Part shown: piece by piece, positions 24,701 through 35,125 of the stretch
How the letters are laid out: each line of letters begins with the position of its first letter
Position numbering within the stretch: the first letter of the stretch is position 1
Source: Diphasiastrum complanatum
Taxonomy: Eukaryota > Streptophyta > Lycopodiopsida > Lycopodiales > Lycopodiaceae
Direction of reading: 5' to 3'
DNA length: 64,000 bases
Assembly (NCBI GenBank): GCA_029204225.1
Contig: CM055092.1
Span: 19,397,222-19,461,221 of the forward strand
The notes under the pieces: model-generated
What the model was told of the DNA's origin: nothing
Seen by the model: only the letters and a program-made list of their open reading frames with translations
The model's database searches: none
Position numbers and translations under genes: made by a program

Positions 24701-26663
24701 AGTTTAAACTTTTCTCATGATTTTCTTGAATAAGTAACCCTTATGGAACAATAAAATGATTAGATTGTTTGACTGGTCTACAAAAGCATCTGTACTAGTA
24801 CGAGAAAACTTGTTCAATTGAGAAGTGATCACTCCATAGATAACATAGTCTGAAATATTTGAACAAATATGAGGCATGCGAATTATGTTCGAGTTACTGT
24901 ATTCTGGCACAGCCTTCTATCAAAAATATCAACCAATAAACCTGACCTAGCCTGGCTTATAGAAAGGTCTAAAAAATTGCACTTATCATAACTAGTTGTG
25001 TAAGTAAGTTCACATGAGTCTTTAGGATAGATTCTTCCACCAAAAACATTAGTGTCTTTATATAGAAAACTACCAAAATCAAGAAGATCAGAAACAAATA
25101 AGTCATCAATATATCTTTGAACAAGTTAAAATGGGACAAGTACCACAAAAAAATAATATTTTGTATTAATTCAAATTCATAAGAGAAAAGATAAAAGTTA
25201 GCTACATGAACAACACAATAAGTACCCATGGGAATACCTATTCTTTGTTGAAAAAGCGAATCGCCTAGGGAAATATGCAAGTTATCCAAGAGAAAGTGCA
25301 GCCAAGAACAAACACCTTCAACATCAACTATTTTCGTGAATCTTTCCTTCTTTGAATCGACATCTTGATTTTTGTTCTTAAGCCAACAGAACTCAAAATG
25401 CAAGCACTCTTTTCAACTTTCAAAGCTTTGCATTGACTTTTCACCTATATCCAGTGTATCATGATGTTCTCCACAAATGAGCAAAGATGCACCCCGGCTG
25501 CACTTACCTCATCTCAACATCTTCATCGTCAGGGTTATCGATTATCATGGTTTCCAGAGCCTCTCAGCTACTTGATACACTTGGGATTCTTTTTTACTCA
25601 AATTGGCAAGGGTTGATTCAAGACTAGATTGAACTACAATTCATCTGATTTTTAACCGGCTGGCTCTGAATCTGATGGACACCTAAATTGAGAGAATTGC
25701 AAACATAGTAATAGGAAATATAACCAAGTTGATTAAGTGACCAACAGTATGACAATGCTGATAAGAGAACTGTTGCACTAAACTTGAAGGTGGGAAATGT
25801 TGCGTCAATGAAGTCCGAATTATAGGTGTAATGTCAATTAACGTCACATGATAGGATGGACCAATAAAGGCCCAAATACGAATTGACATGAAATAATAAG
25901 ATGGGACTTAAGGCCCAAGAAGCCGCCTATAGTGAAACCTTATCCAACATGCCTAAACATTATGCAAGCAAGAAAATGAAGTTTCCCCTTAGTCATCCAA
26001 CTGATGGGGAAAAAATATAAAAATAGTATTGGAAATTTTTGCCAATTAAAAACACAAGAACAATCCAAAATAAGAACAAGAGCAATCTAACTCTGTGTGC
26101 CTCATTCAATTCACAGAAAATTTGAGATTCCATTTGTAAAATATATCTAGGATGTGATATTCCAAAAATTATAGATAGCTGTTTTCAGCTGATAGCCTTG
26201 AAACAAAGAATACTAGAAGTCATTTACAGATATGTTTTCTGTCAAGTTTTAGTCTATTAACTTTCCACGCTATATATCGTTTCTGAGGATCTCTAGGGTT
26301 TTTGAAGTTACAATTAGCCTCCAATTATTCATCGATATTTTTTCACACTAAGCTTCGAAGAAAGGCGGCCTTACCTTGTGTAGTGGCTTCTGTAGTGACT
26401 GCACAATATGCAACCCCATGCTGCCGAGACCTGCATTGCTTCCTATGATGAGTATGTAGGGTTTGCAGCTTCAAGGGCTCCCCGAGAAGCTGCTGCCGAA
26501 TGTGCACACTCTTCATGGCGCAACAGGCGATTTGATCATGGCTCCAGAGCTGCTGCACCACAACATCTTGCACAGATGGTGGTGGTGGTGTGCGATGAGA
26601 GCAGAGGCGAGCTACAGGCGACATCGTCGACTGCCCAAACGCTCCTGCCATCGCCATCGCCAT
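11807..26663 (-). CDS. typA: TypA/BipA translational GTPase, chloroplast form, 14 exons
   Basis: This is a ribosome-associated GTPase of the EF-G/LepA superfamily; the plant plastid form (Arabidopsis SVR3 type) supports chloroplast translation and stress tolerance. Exons (high to low): 26375-26663, 21261-21373, 20961-21164, 20702-20878, 20426-20578, 20188-20277, 14136-14270, 13863-13979, 13534-13685, 13305-13389, 13066-13160, 12776-12941, 12384-12579, 11807-11943. All junctions are GT..AG and phases match throughout, giving about 702 residues with no stop. Exon 1 encodes 96 residues rich in Ala, Ser, Arg and His and poor in acids, as in a plastid transit peptide. G motifs: AHVDHGKT (about 116-123), DTPGH (178-182), NKVD (232-235). 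The C-terminal TypA domain includes GKRRGQM, PTRGLLG and HQRPGDL. The core of about 605 residues equals bacterial TypA length. Exon 1 is the least certain assignment; a 27-nt in-phase exon at 21440-21466 is possible. Confidence 0.92.
14571..14658. repeat. compound microsatellite (GT)n(GA)n
   Basis: About 22 GT units are followed by about 16 GA units and a short degenerate GACAGA tail. It lies inside the 5.9 kb typA intron. ORFs crossing it are artefacts of the dinucleotide repeat. Confidence 0.97.
15190..15350 (-). pseudogene. decayed LINE reverse transcriptase fragment
   Basis: The reverse complement reads [24 protein letters not shown], which is the entry of a LINE RT domain (the intact pattern is PxYKKGDxxDPxNYRPIS). 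A stop follows shortly. The flanks are too decayed to assign. It is in the sense orientation relative to typA. Confidence 0.5.
16290..16770. repeat. palindrome-rich GAACC/GGTTC repeat cluster
   Basis: Two direct copies of a block beginning AGAACCCACAGTTC (about 16300 and 16555) each contain multiple AACCGTGG and CCACGGTT arms able to fold back. A third related block (16678-16770) contains the perfect palindrome AACCGTACGGTT and inverted GGTTCTTGG/CCAAGAACC. AT-rich spacers separate the blocks. No coding potential. Confidence 0.75.
18143..18225. repeat. hairpin-forming inverted repeat
   Basis: Outer arms TTCCGACCC and GGGTCGGAA bracket an interior that also contains inverted GGAACGT/ACGTTCC and CTGTACAG elements. 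It is probably a small MITE-type element or an aborted palindrome inside the typA intron. Confidence 0.65.
18490..18600 (-). pseudogene. RGG/RDR-rich coding fragment
   Basis: On the minus strand an open stretch reads [20 protein letters not shown], then four Gly, then a short tail ([11 protein letters not shown]) and a stop. This resembles the C-terminal arginine-glycine tail of a plant RNA-binding protein. An in-frame stop lies just upstream and no RRM or other domain was found nearby. It may be a captured or retrocopied 3' exon, or a chance run. Confidence 0.35.
21734..21787. repeat. (CT)n microsatellite
   Basis: About 27 CT units in typA intron 1. The minus-strand ORF crossing it (21709-21939) is open only through an Arg-Glu run encoded by the repeat and has no ATG. 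Confidence 0.97.
22300..23150 (+). pseudogene. LINE endonuclease-domain remnants
   Basis: Several short frames together show a decayed apurinic-type endonuclease of a LINE. A GYRWDS...GGVACL block (about 22520-22590) in one frame is followed by [10 protein letters not shown] near 22700, then [11 protein letters not shown] (about 22765-22800), which corresponds to the conserved GDFN catalytic motif. Frameshifts and stops separate them. The piece is antisense to typA and is interrupted to its right by the Gypsy LTR at 23306. Confidence 0.6.
23306..23806 (+). repeat. Gypsy LTR (family of 43303-47031)
   Basis: It begins TGTTAGATGCCAG and ends GCAACA. It aligns along its length with the LTR at 46545-47031, sharing blocks such as GGCACGAGGGTGGT and GGACTGATCACCC, but is clearly diverged. 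The primer site follows 2 bp after the end. Confidence 0.82.
23809..24178 (+). pseudogene. Gypsy interior: primer site, Gag piece fused to an RT piece
   Basis: TGGTATCAGAGC (23809-23820) is a tRNA-Met-type primer site. Behind it is part of a Gypsy Gag ([16 protein letters not shown], then after a frameshift [20 protein letters not shown]). After a stop the sequence jumps to the RT catalytic block ([15 protein letters not shown]), the same segment found in the rearranged element at 44.9 kb. Several kilobases of gag, protease and RT between these points are missing, so the fragment records a large internal deletion. Confidence 0.8.
24704..25403 (-). pseudogene. Penelope-like reverse transcriptase, decayed
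   Basis: The reading is split over frames. First comes a block with [20 protein letters not shown] and RIGIPMGT (the RT motif before the catalytic site), then [13 protein letters not shown]. In another frame follow [11 protein letters not shown] (catalytic YIDD), GGRIYPKDS and [11 protein letters not shown]. After a further shift come [19 protein letters not shown] and SQLNKFSRT. This order (GIPMGTNCAP-like, YIDD, FLDL, a proline-containing linker, then YGVYISQL) matches RTs I associate with Penelope-like elements, widespread in animals and protists but patchy in plants. No GIY-YIG endonuclease was seen. At least two frameshifts. Assignment to the RT superfamily is firmer than to Penelope. 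Confidence 0.62.
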
Positions 26664-26810
26664 TCTCACCTCTTCTTCAGCCAGACAGGAAGCCTAAAAG
26701 AGAACTGGGGCGGGTGTCCATATGCTGCGTCAGCGAGGGCATTGGTAGCGCCCAGTTCACCACCGTCAGATCTCCCACAAAGCTTCCCCCTATCGCCACG
26801 TGTCAAAATG
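26664..26810 (-). promoter_or_regulatory. probable typA promoter/5' UTR with a G-box
   Basis: A GC-richer patch lies just upstream of the first ATG (26661-26663). It contains the palindromic G-box core CACGTG at 26797-26802, about 135 bp upstream; a second CACGTG sits at 26988-26993. G-boxes bind bZIP and bHLH factors and are common in light- and stress-regulated plant genes. No clear TATA box was found, and the transcription start is unknown. Confidence 0.4.
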
Positions 26811-29800
26811 TCAATCATACTCTGCTCAACACGATGCGATTGTAAGCGTGGCAGGAAAGTGAGTAGGTGGGGCAAGGACGAAGAGTGCTAAGTCAGCGTT
26901 CTTAGGATGAGTAGGGCAGTGCCTAAGAGATGTATTTGTAGGCACCTCAAAAAGACAATGAAAGACAAGGAGACGCTCAAATGGTGACACGTGGTTTTTT
27001 AAATCTTTCTATCTTCAATTTTTTGAATGGATGTGCTTAAGAGGCTCTCAAAAATTAAAAAAGCTGAAAAAGAATGAACCAGAGGCTCACATGGTGGTGG
27101 CACACGGCTTTTTAGATCTTTCTTTCTTGCTTGGTTGAGGGCCTTTTGGTTGAAGATGTTTGATGCATATTTGTGGCAATGTGCTTTATTGCCCTTGCCA
27201 CAATAGTACCACCATTCACATAATTTTTCTAAAGATGACATGTCTTTTCTGGGCGAGTTTGACTTAAAAGTTGTGTATTGTTTTCAAAAAAATTATAAGA
27301 CCCTTTCCTTTTCAATGCACATCAAAGAGGCTAGCAATACTTCAATTCACTTTGTAATTTTTTGGCAACATATGAGCAAATAGAGTATTACAAACTGGCA
27401 AACCGACGAGTAATAATTTGATTTCTTGTCCAATTTCTCACCTGTATTTTTTGCCGAATGTTCTTCTTTACTCACATTTTTTACAGAGACTTCTGATCTT
27501 CATTCACAACCCATAGGCAGCTCGGCGAATAATTGGCATCACTTGCCAATTACTCGCACCTACCTATAACTACCCCACCATCAGAGGAAAGTGCAAAATT
27601 TTGTGATAGATCTGATCTTATTGACCCTCATAATCCATTTGCATTTCCTAATCTTCCCCGAATACCTCTCATTTTTCAACCGATTTGTTTTTCTTTCATC
27701 TGATTTTCGTCTAATTTAGATCTGATCTCCGATCTAGATCTTCATCCATTCTTTGATCCTACCTTCCCAGAAAAAATTTGCAAAAAATATCTGAAAAATC
27801 CAAAACATACAACACCAAAGATAGCCTCACAATCCGTTTTGGTGTATGCATCTCAGATCCAGTAGGAGATTATCAACTATGGATCTCCCCATATCTAGTG
27901 TGTCCATTGAGGAAGGAGAAGCAAGGCAAGGCTTCCGTCCCGTTGCACCTAATGGAATGCCTAAAACGTTTAGAAAAAGAACCAACCAAATCTGCTACTG
28001 TAGGTCCTATTAGTGGCTCATCGGATTCTTTATATGTTGGAGAATACCCCAACCCCATGGTCGAACAACTTGTAATTTTAGACGCATGAAAGAATGGGTA
28101 AGGGAATCCTAAGCCTTAGATAAAGCCAAGGAGGCAGCCCATGAGCATGACAAGAGCCAGTTCGAGAGTGAAAACGATTGACAGTCCCCATTCCCTAATG
28201 AATATGAGATTTTCGCAATTCATCCACGAGACTGGACAGAATGCACAAGAGCATTTTGGTATGGAGATCCCTTTTCAGATCAAGGAGATGGAAAAGGACC
28301 ATGCAGCTATCTTAGTATATCTATTGTGAGGAGATGTCCGAATGCCATTGGGCACATTGCTCAAAATGCATCCGAACCTCTAGGAAGGATTAAAATTATA
28401 CAAAGATGGACCAAGCTGTACCCAAATCATCCCAAACTCCACCAATCCCATGCCAGAAGAAGGAGCTGAAAAAACCATTAGGCATAGCCAAGGAAGTACA
28501 TACCAAAGTAGCAAGAATTCGATTCGTGCTAGATTTCATAGTCTTGGACTTGCCCGAATTCTCCCAATCCTTGTCGGAAAACCGTGAGATACCGTGGAAG
28601 TATTACTTGATATCGGAATAGTAGAGATATGATAGAAACATAACTCTGATATCACATCGATAATTGTGATATAGCTGCGGAAGTGATAACAGATGGTGTA
28701 GGATCGGAAGTGCAACAATTACCAGCAAAGATGATCAAGATGAATGAATAGTAGCAATGCACAATAGAACGAAGCAATAGTGGTGACAAAAACTTTCACT
28801 CTGATTGAATGAAAAGTGAGTACAAGAGCGTGAATCAGCACAAGTGTTGGAAGTATTTCTATTCCACTACGGTGGCTAGGTCTAAGGTAGAGGGTCATTC
28901 GTAGTATAGTGGAGCTTTAAACTGTAAATGAAAAACAATAACGAAAAGGGAGCACCAAGGCTTCCCAATTGGTGCTCGAAAATGTAAATACAACTAATTA
29001 AGCTGTGGCTAAGGCATATCCAACCAACACGTATACACCATAATGAAAACCTTGCTAAGGCGGTACCCAACTAGCAAGATGGCTAAACTAATTCTAATCT
29101 AACACCCAAAGGAAATGAAAGAGATTGCGGCTTATACTAAGCAATAAGCAATTACAAGCATGCCACAATAAAAACCAATGAAAGGAGGCAAGAGGAGGCC
29201 CGAGCACCTTCTCTCAAGCTATGCACCTTCCAATGGAAATACAAATGAAATGGAAACTTAATTCTCCAAAATAGAGAGCAAGATAACTTAATCTCAAAAG
29301 TGTTGTTTACAAGGAAAATGCATCTCTTCTTATAGCAAGAAGGGCCTTCCATAAGTATCCACTAACTTATGGGATTAGTTTAAAACTAGCCATTCTAAGG
29401 CTGCTAAAACTTCCAACTTACAACTTAGAACTTTAAAAAGTTTCTAACTTGGTACTTAAGATAACTTAAGATATTTTAGAATATTTCTAAGCTTAAGTTC
29501 CTTAAGTCTAAGTTCTAACCCTAAGTTTATATTATTTTATTATTTTAAGCCTCTACCCATGGACTTACAAAACACATGCCATAGTAGAAGTTTATTGGCA
29601 AATAGTCATTTGTGGGCTTACAAAACACATGCCACGGAATTTTATTTCTTTTTTTGATATTTTCTCTATGTTTGCACAATTGCTAACATTATCCCCCTCC
29701 TTATGGGATTGGTGGTCCCACACCAATCGAAGCTTTTTCTTCCTGGATCTTTTGAGCTTCTTGGAGACGAGATTGTTGTGTCGGGATTGGTAAATCTTTG

Positions 29801-30660
29801 TGTCAATGCCCTCCATCATTTGCCAACGTAGTTTGTTAAGGAAGGGCATGTCTTGTATTTTACCGAAAGCACCATGGCAACCCTAATTGCGACGTAAGAT
29901 ATTTTGCAGATAATTGCGGCCTGGTGACATTTATGACCAAACTCAAAGGCTATTGGGATCGAGGGCTACCACCAATAGCCATTGATATCAATAAACCACT
30001 ATGAACACATGACGACCACATCAACGTAGCGCGACTTTATTATCAAGCAGCCCTCACTTGACACTGCACGTTGATATGTTGGAAACCCATAACTTTCTCC
30101 AAGCTATGCTCCACTACTACAAACCATTCCATTTAGGCACCTTGCGAGGGTTGGTAAGTTGATCTTGATGCTCTGCGAGGATTCTGAAAATTCTGCTTCT
30201 GAGAACCCTCGCACACACTAGAAAATGGTGATTCCTCCATCAGGAACTCTCGCAGAGATTTTCATGGATGCATCTGGGTCAGATCTGGTGACTGTCCAAG
30301 TTTCAAGAGCTATCTCCCAGGGAATCTCAAAAAATCATGAAAAGTTGCTCTTTTAGAGTGTTTTTTGACGAGATCTCGAGATTTTCTGATTTTTACTTTT
30401 GTAAACTGGTAATCAGCCTCATCTAGACTTGATCTGACTATTGGTAGTTCTCTGGAAGTTCTGATGGATACTTGGTAACAGATCCTTCTACTTCCTTCTT
30501 GATCCTATCTAGATTTGGATCCTTCTTGGATTCTGATGGATTTCCCCGATCTTGCCAGATCTGGCTGAATCTTGATGGATTTAGCTTGATTTGGCTTGAT
30601 CTTCTTAGATCTAGCGATGATGGCTTAGCAGATTAGCTTTTCGTAACGTCCCCCCACGAC
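26811..30660. other. intergenic DNA
   Basis: I recognise no intact gene. Near 26970-27120 a block of about 50 bp (CTCACATGGTGG..TTTTTAGATC) occurs twice, about 110 bp apart. ORFs at 27778-28089 and 28141-28329 have no motif I know. The part from about 28600 may hold LTR or UTR sequence of the Gypsy fragment to the right, but I found no paired repeat to prove it. Confidence 0.5.
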
Positions 30661-30672
30661 TCTGGATTCATC

Positions 30673-31468
30673 TCACTGCGGTGGCCAGTACTTGTGCAAT
30701 CGGCTACCGTTGATGGGTGTATCGAATGGTGTCCCATCTAACTTTTCTAAATTCACGGCTCCATGATTAAGAATGTCCTTGATCCGATAGGGACCTTCAC
30801 TTGTGAATTTTAATTTCTCTTTGATCGCCTTGGTTTTATACATCAGGACCAGATCTCCGGAACGAAGATCCTTCTTTTGTAACCTGCGATCATGCCATGC
30901 TTTGCGTCTTTCCTTTTCAGCTGCCAGTGCATGCACAACTAGTAAGCGTGTTTCACAGAGTTTATGTAGAGCTTTGTGGCGTAGCTATAGAGATTTGGAC
31001 TCACTAAGATGTTGCATGGTGGCGATCCTTAATGAAGGAACTAAAAACACATCATCCTAACCATATACCAATTGGAAGGGTGTTTGATCAGTGCTTCATT
31101 TATATGTTGTCCTGAATGCCCACAGTGCAGCATGCAACTTATGTTCCCAATCTGATCTGCTAGCTTCAACTATTTTCATGAGCACGCTACACAGGATCTT
31201 ATTGGATGATTCTGCTTGCCCATTACCACGAGGATAATAAGGCGTACTGGTTCTGTGGATCACAAAGAATTCCTCCAACAGGACCTTGATGGTCTCATTG
31301 ATGAAATGGCTTCCGCGATCACTGACTAGCTCTATCGGGCATCTGAAGCGTACAATGATATTTTCATAAAGGAACTTTGCAGTGGTCCTAGCATCAGCTA
31401 CTCTTACTGCCTTGGCTTCGACCCATTTGGTGAGGTAATCTATGGCTACGAATACGTATCGAGCCTAG
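30673..31468 (-). pseudogene. Gypsy integrase, decayed
   Basis: From high to low the minus strand reads ARYVFVAIDYLTKWVEAKAV (first catalytic Asp region), LVSDRGSHFINE (second Asp), HRTSTPYYPRGNGQAESSNK (with the catalytic Glu) and WAFRTTYK. After in-frame stops comes a C-terminal block (RRKAWHDRRLQKKDLRSGDL, EGPYRIKDIL, GSRLHKYWPPQ). It is one frame broken by several stops between 30940 and 31100. RT and protease are absent from the neighbourhood. This belongs to a different Gypsy lineage from the chromodomain-type element at 43-47 kb. Confidence 0.85.
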
Positions 31469-31944
31469 GAACTCCTTGTGAAATTTCAGAGGGCTCTGTG
31501 AGAGTTCTTATGAAGATTTGAATTTTTTTGGACTTTTTCAAGGGTTTTTTGAATTTTTTATGATTTTTCTCTGGTTTTTACAATCTGCTTGGAACTAACT
31601 CTCGCAGGCTTCTATGCAGGTCTGGGATATTACCCTGGAGCTGCTGCCAGTCATGCAAGAGTTAATTCACACTGGGAAATCTGATGAGATTTTAGGCTCT
31701 TTTTCCCTCCAAAATTGCAGATTGGTGTGTTTTTTTGGGTTTTTTGGCTGGTTGGTTTGGATTTCAAGCCCTTAGAGGCTGTTCAGGGCCTCCTCTACCC
31801 TCTCACACCTCCTCCACTAGCTATGAGCAGTCCAAACACAAAAAAGTACAGAAACTAACTCTAAACACCCAAAAATCTACTTAAAACTACTCTAAAGAGC
31901 AAGAAAATAGCTAAAATGCAGCTAAACTAGTTAGTGGAAACCTA

Positions 31945-31962
31945 TCCCCGGCAACAACGCCA
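31945..31962 (-). promoter_or_regulatory. possible Gypsy primer-binding site
   Basis: The minus strand reads TGGCGTTGTTGCCGGGGA, close to the TGGCGCCGTTGCCGGGGA-type site that follows the 5' LTR in some plant Gypsy lineages. It lies 0.48 kb upstream of the integrase remnant on the same strand, so the two may belong to one deletion derivative. I could not identify the LTR that should adjoin it at 31963-31972. Confidence 0.4.
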
Positions 31963-31972
31963 CTGAACATGC

Positions 31973-33660
31973 ATTCTGAATATGCACGTAAATAATCCAT
32001 GAGGCATCGAATAATAATCTAGAATATTGATTCGAGTGGAATATCTGTGGAACAATGAAATATCCTCATTGCTAACAATATCCATATTAAATGTCTCAGA
32101 ATCCATTGATTAAGAATCATTATCAATAATAAAAACATTCTCAAGAGCTCCCAAATTAAATTAAAATGATTCACAAATTGGATCCTTAAAATAGCCATTC
32201 AATTCCAAATCATAAAATGTCAATGCCGAATAGTCCTCATTTTGAAAGATTGGTGGATGCCTTGATTGCCGATTAAAACATTGATGTAAGTCTTGTTATG
32301 GACTTTGATGGTTAAAGTGAGATTCAAAATGATGTTCAATAAGGAATTGGACTTTATCTAGAACATCAGGTTGGAAGATTGACTATGGTTTTGGATCACA
32401 TGCACCATCAAGTTGGTGAATGCGGATCCATTACCATTTTTCTCATTCAGATCTTGTCGGTTTTCCTATGTAGAATCTTGTTCATCTATGTTGTGAAGAA
32501 CTTTAAATTGCAAAGTTTGTTGATGTTGACATTATACTCTTTTTCCACTTGTGTCTGTCATTGATTGTCAACTCTAATCAATTCATCTTGATAAACTTCA
32601 TGCCATAGCCTTGCTATGGCACTTTACCCATTTTATCGACATTTCCATGACATGTACATTCTCGAAGTGCCTTACGTGTATTACATGTATATTTGCGTTA
32701 TAAACTGATTTAATGTTTGAGGGCAATACTGAAAGCAAAGCTAGCTGACTCCAAAGTATGGCAACTTCATAAGTCAGTTGTCAACATAGCATGTTGGACT
32801 CAACCTTAATCTTGCAAGGGGCTAGGCCAACCTTTAAATTACATGATCATATCCATTTGTAAAGACAACTTATGTTGAGGATATGTCAAGGCAGACCCTG
32901 TATTCCAAGCTCAACATATCAAGTTCAGTGAATGTTTGAGCAGTTATCCAAATAGCTCGATTCTGTGGCGGTTGTACATTTTGAAGCGCACTTCAATCTT
33001 TCACATAGCACCGGGACACTGCTCAGCATTCTGCATTTCAGTAATCAATTCTGAATCGATCTCACCCTCCTCATATTCTCACCTGCGGCGCACCAGGAAC
33101 TGAATCGATCATCTGCAGCAGTCCGACTTTCAACACGTCGATCCTCATGCATATCTTACATCGACCCTGCAACACCTATGCCGACCCTGAGCAGCCGTCG
33201 ATCCACAAACAATACTGGTCTATAGTATTGCTATGTCGATCTTCACGAATCAATACGAGCTTCTTCAGATTCGGTCCTCAAATCAATTAATTAAACCACT
33301 CGGCTCTCAGTGCATCTGTTAAGAATCTAAAGCGGCAGTTTTTTAACATCGCGCTCTTCAATGACCGTTTATTGTCTGCTAGTTCGACTCCATAGTTCTA
33401 AATCGATTTGCAGCTTCCATGCCATCAGGAAATTCCGAACCTGAGCAATCATGACAGGGGATCGATATGCTGATTTCGACCCTGGGTCGATGGGTCTAAA
33501 TGGGCGCTCTTTTCACGCCGGGGTACAATTCAGCGGGTTGTCAACACATTCTTGTGGAAAGCAGCATTAACTCTTCCGATCTCCAGTACACTTCCTATTT
33601 TGAACTAGAGTTAGTTCAACCTACATTGATTGGTTTATTTTCAATATGACCATTGACCAC
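31973..33660. other. intergenic DNA
   Basis: AT-rich with no gene recognised. Between about 33060 and 33500 the hexamer TCGACC/TCGATC recurs unusually often without regular spacing. The left end could be an LTR of the Gypsy fragment, but this is unproven. Confidence 0.5.
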
Positions 33661-33669
33661 AATTAGCAA

Positions 33670-34344
33670 TCTTTTTGTTGGATGGTGAGTTTCCCTATGA
33701 CCAGCATCAACACCCCGAGGAGGCAGAGTCAAACACCAGAGAAGAAAAAGCAAAAAGGCATGCCAAGTTGCAATATCAGAAGGGGTTGAAAGCCAGATGA
33801 GACAAAGGTAAGGACAAAGCTCTCTGGACGTCTAAGCGCAAGGCAAAGGGAATGTGTGCATAAAGAAGAGGACGAGGAAAACCCAAGTGAAAAGCGGTCA
33901 AAATATCAAGGCAGCGAATCCAGGTCCAAGCCGAGTCAGGTGGCGAGTGGGAGCAGGATGAGGTGCAAGGTCGACATTGGTTAATGCGAGTTGTTGACGA
34001 AAAGCAAAGCAAGCGTTATGATGGCGAGAAAGATCGGCACCTTGCACATAAAGGCGACCACAGCCTGCACATGGAACACGGGGGCGAGAAGAGGAAGGAG
34101 AATGCTGAGAAACTGAAAGAGAGGAAGAAAGCTGGTGGCGAAGATGGGGCGAACAGTATGGCACCACCTGGCCAGAGGAAACAAGCAAGGAATTCGCAAC
34201 ATCACGGTGGGCTTCACGACGCGCGCATGAAGGGGAAGCACTAGAAGGATGCTCTAAAGGGGAAGCAGACCTCTTTTCTCCACGTCGACCAAGAGGATTG
34301 AAATCCGGGAGTTGCAAAGGATGAGAAGATTCTTGAGGAACCAT
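33670..34344 (-). pseudogene. N-terminal zinc-finger part of the R2-like element
   Basis: The first ATG of the frame is at 34342-34344 (the frame itself is open from 34386 to 33898). A Ser/Pro-rich stretch leads to a C2HC/C2H2 finger, CAGCGRLYVQGADLSRHH followed by NAC (about 34010-34080), similar to the DNA-binding finger at the start of R2-type proteins. After a stop near 33898 another frame continues with a block ending PLSHLAFNPF (stop near 33776), and a third with WHAFLLFLLWCLTLPPRG and DAGHRE toward 33670. At least two frame breaks. Alternative reading: a host zinc-finger gene. The LINE-like linker downstream argues against that. Confidence 0.55.
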
Positions 34345-35125
34345 ATTGACAGGTAAAGATCCAGCCACTGCCTCCGAAGATTCCAAAAATTAGTGTGAAG
34401 CCTCCTTGTTGGCCAACAAGACCCTACTACAAATTCTATAGGCTTTGCTTTTCAGTAGAATGAGTTTTCAAAGACTTACGCCAGTGACTGGCTGCCCTAC
34501 AATCTGTCCTGACTTGTTTTAAGCTCTAACTGTTTGCTTGCTTATCCAAATCTAAAGAAATCTAGCTGTGATAGGTCGCCCTACTATCGAAAATCAGCTC
34601 CTTGATCACCACTATTGCCGCAAAGCCTTCAACTCTTTCTACTCATGATGAAATTTTCCCACAGACGCGCTGTTGATGTTGGAGAAATCAGCTTCAACAG
34701 AAGCTGCAGTTGCCTTCCAACTATCAGATCCAGTGCCTTGATGGCTCCATGGCCAGCTATGGCTATCTACAGGCTGGGCGCCCATCTGTAGCAGGTTATG
34801 GCTTGAAAAATGATCTCCTGTAGCTCAAGATCCAATGATTTACCTAGGTTCTTAAAGAATTCCTCGATCTTGTCTAAAATTGTTCTGATAATTTCCAATT
34901 TGGCTGAGGTCGCTCTGTTCTGCTCAACACGGTCAGCTCAACACACAGACTCAACATGTATCAAATTCGGTGAGAAATTGACGACATACGGTTTAATTTT
35001 ACCTTGCTCCCCCTAGGGTTCGCCAGGTTGCCGACTCAACCAGATCCAAAGTAGGATATAGCTAGACTTGCTATCAACAGACCTGCGTAGAATTAATGTC
35101 AGTGGATCCGAAACGAGAGTTCTAA

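Larger units (their letters stand above)
21374..26374 (-). other. 5.0 kb first intron of typA
   Basis: Donor CACAAG/gtaagg after the transit-peptide exon and acceptor cactgcag/TCAAGG before the P-loop exon are in matching phase (1). The intron holds a (CT)n tract, LINE endonuclease remnants, a Gypsy LTR with a fused interior and a Penelope-like RT, listed separately. A 27-nt candidate exon (21440-21466) would also keep frame. The stretches 22050-22300, 24180-24690 and 25404-26340 show nothing I can assign. Confidence 0.7.

Noticed and set aside
26408-26891. two long plus-strand ORFs over the GC-rich patch
   Set aside because: They are shadows of the minus-strand typA transit-peptide exon and its upstream region.
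27000-27241. possible Copia zinc knuckle (WYYCGKGNKAHC)
   Set aside because: Cys/His spacing does not fit CCHC, and no Gag or protease context was found.
33898-34386. host C2H2 zinc-finger transcription factor
   Set aside because: There is only one finger, and the downstream linker resembles R2-like element proteins; kept as part of the non-LTR element with moderate confidence.
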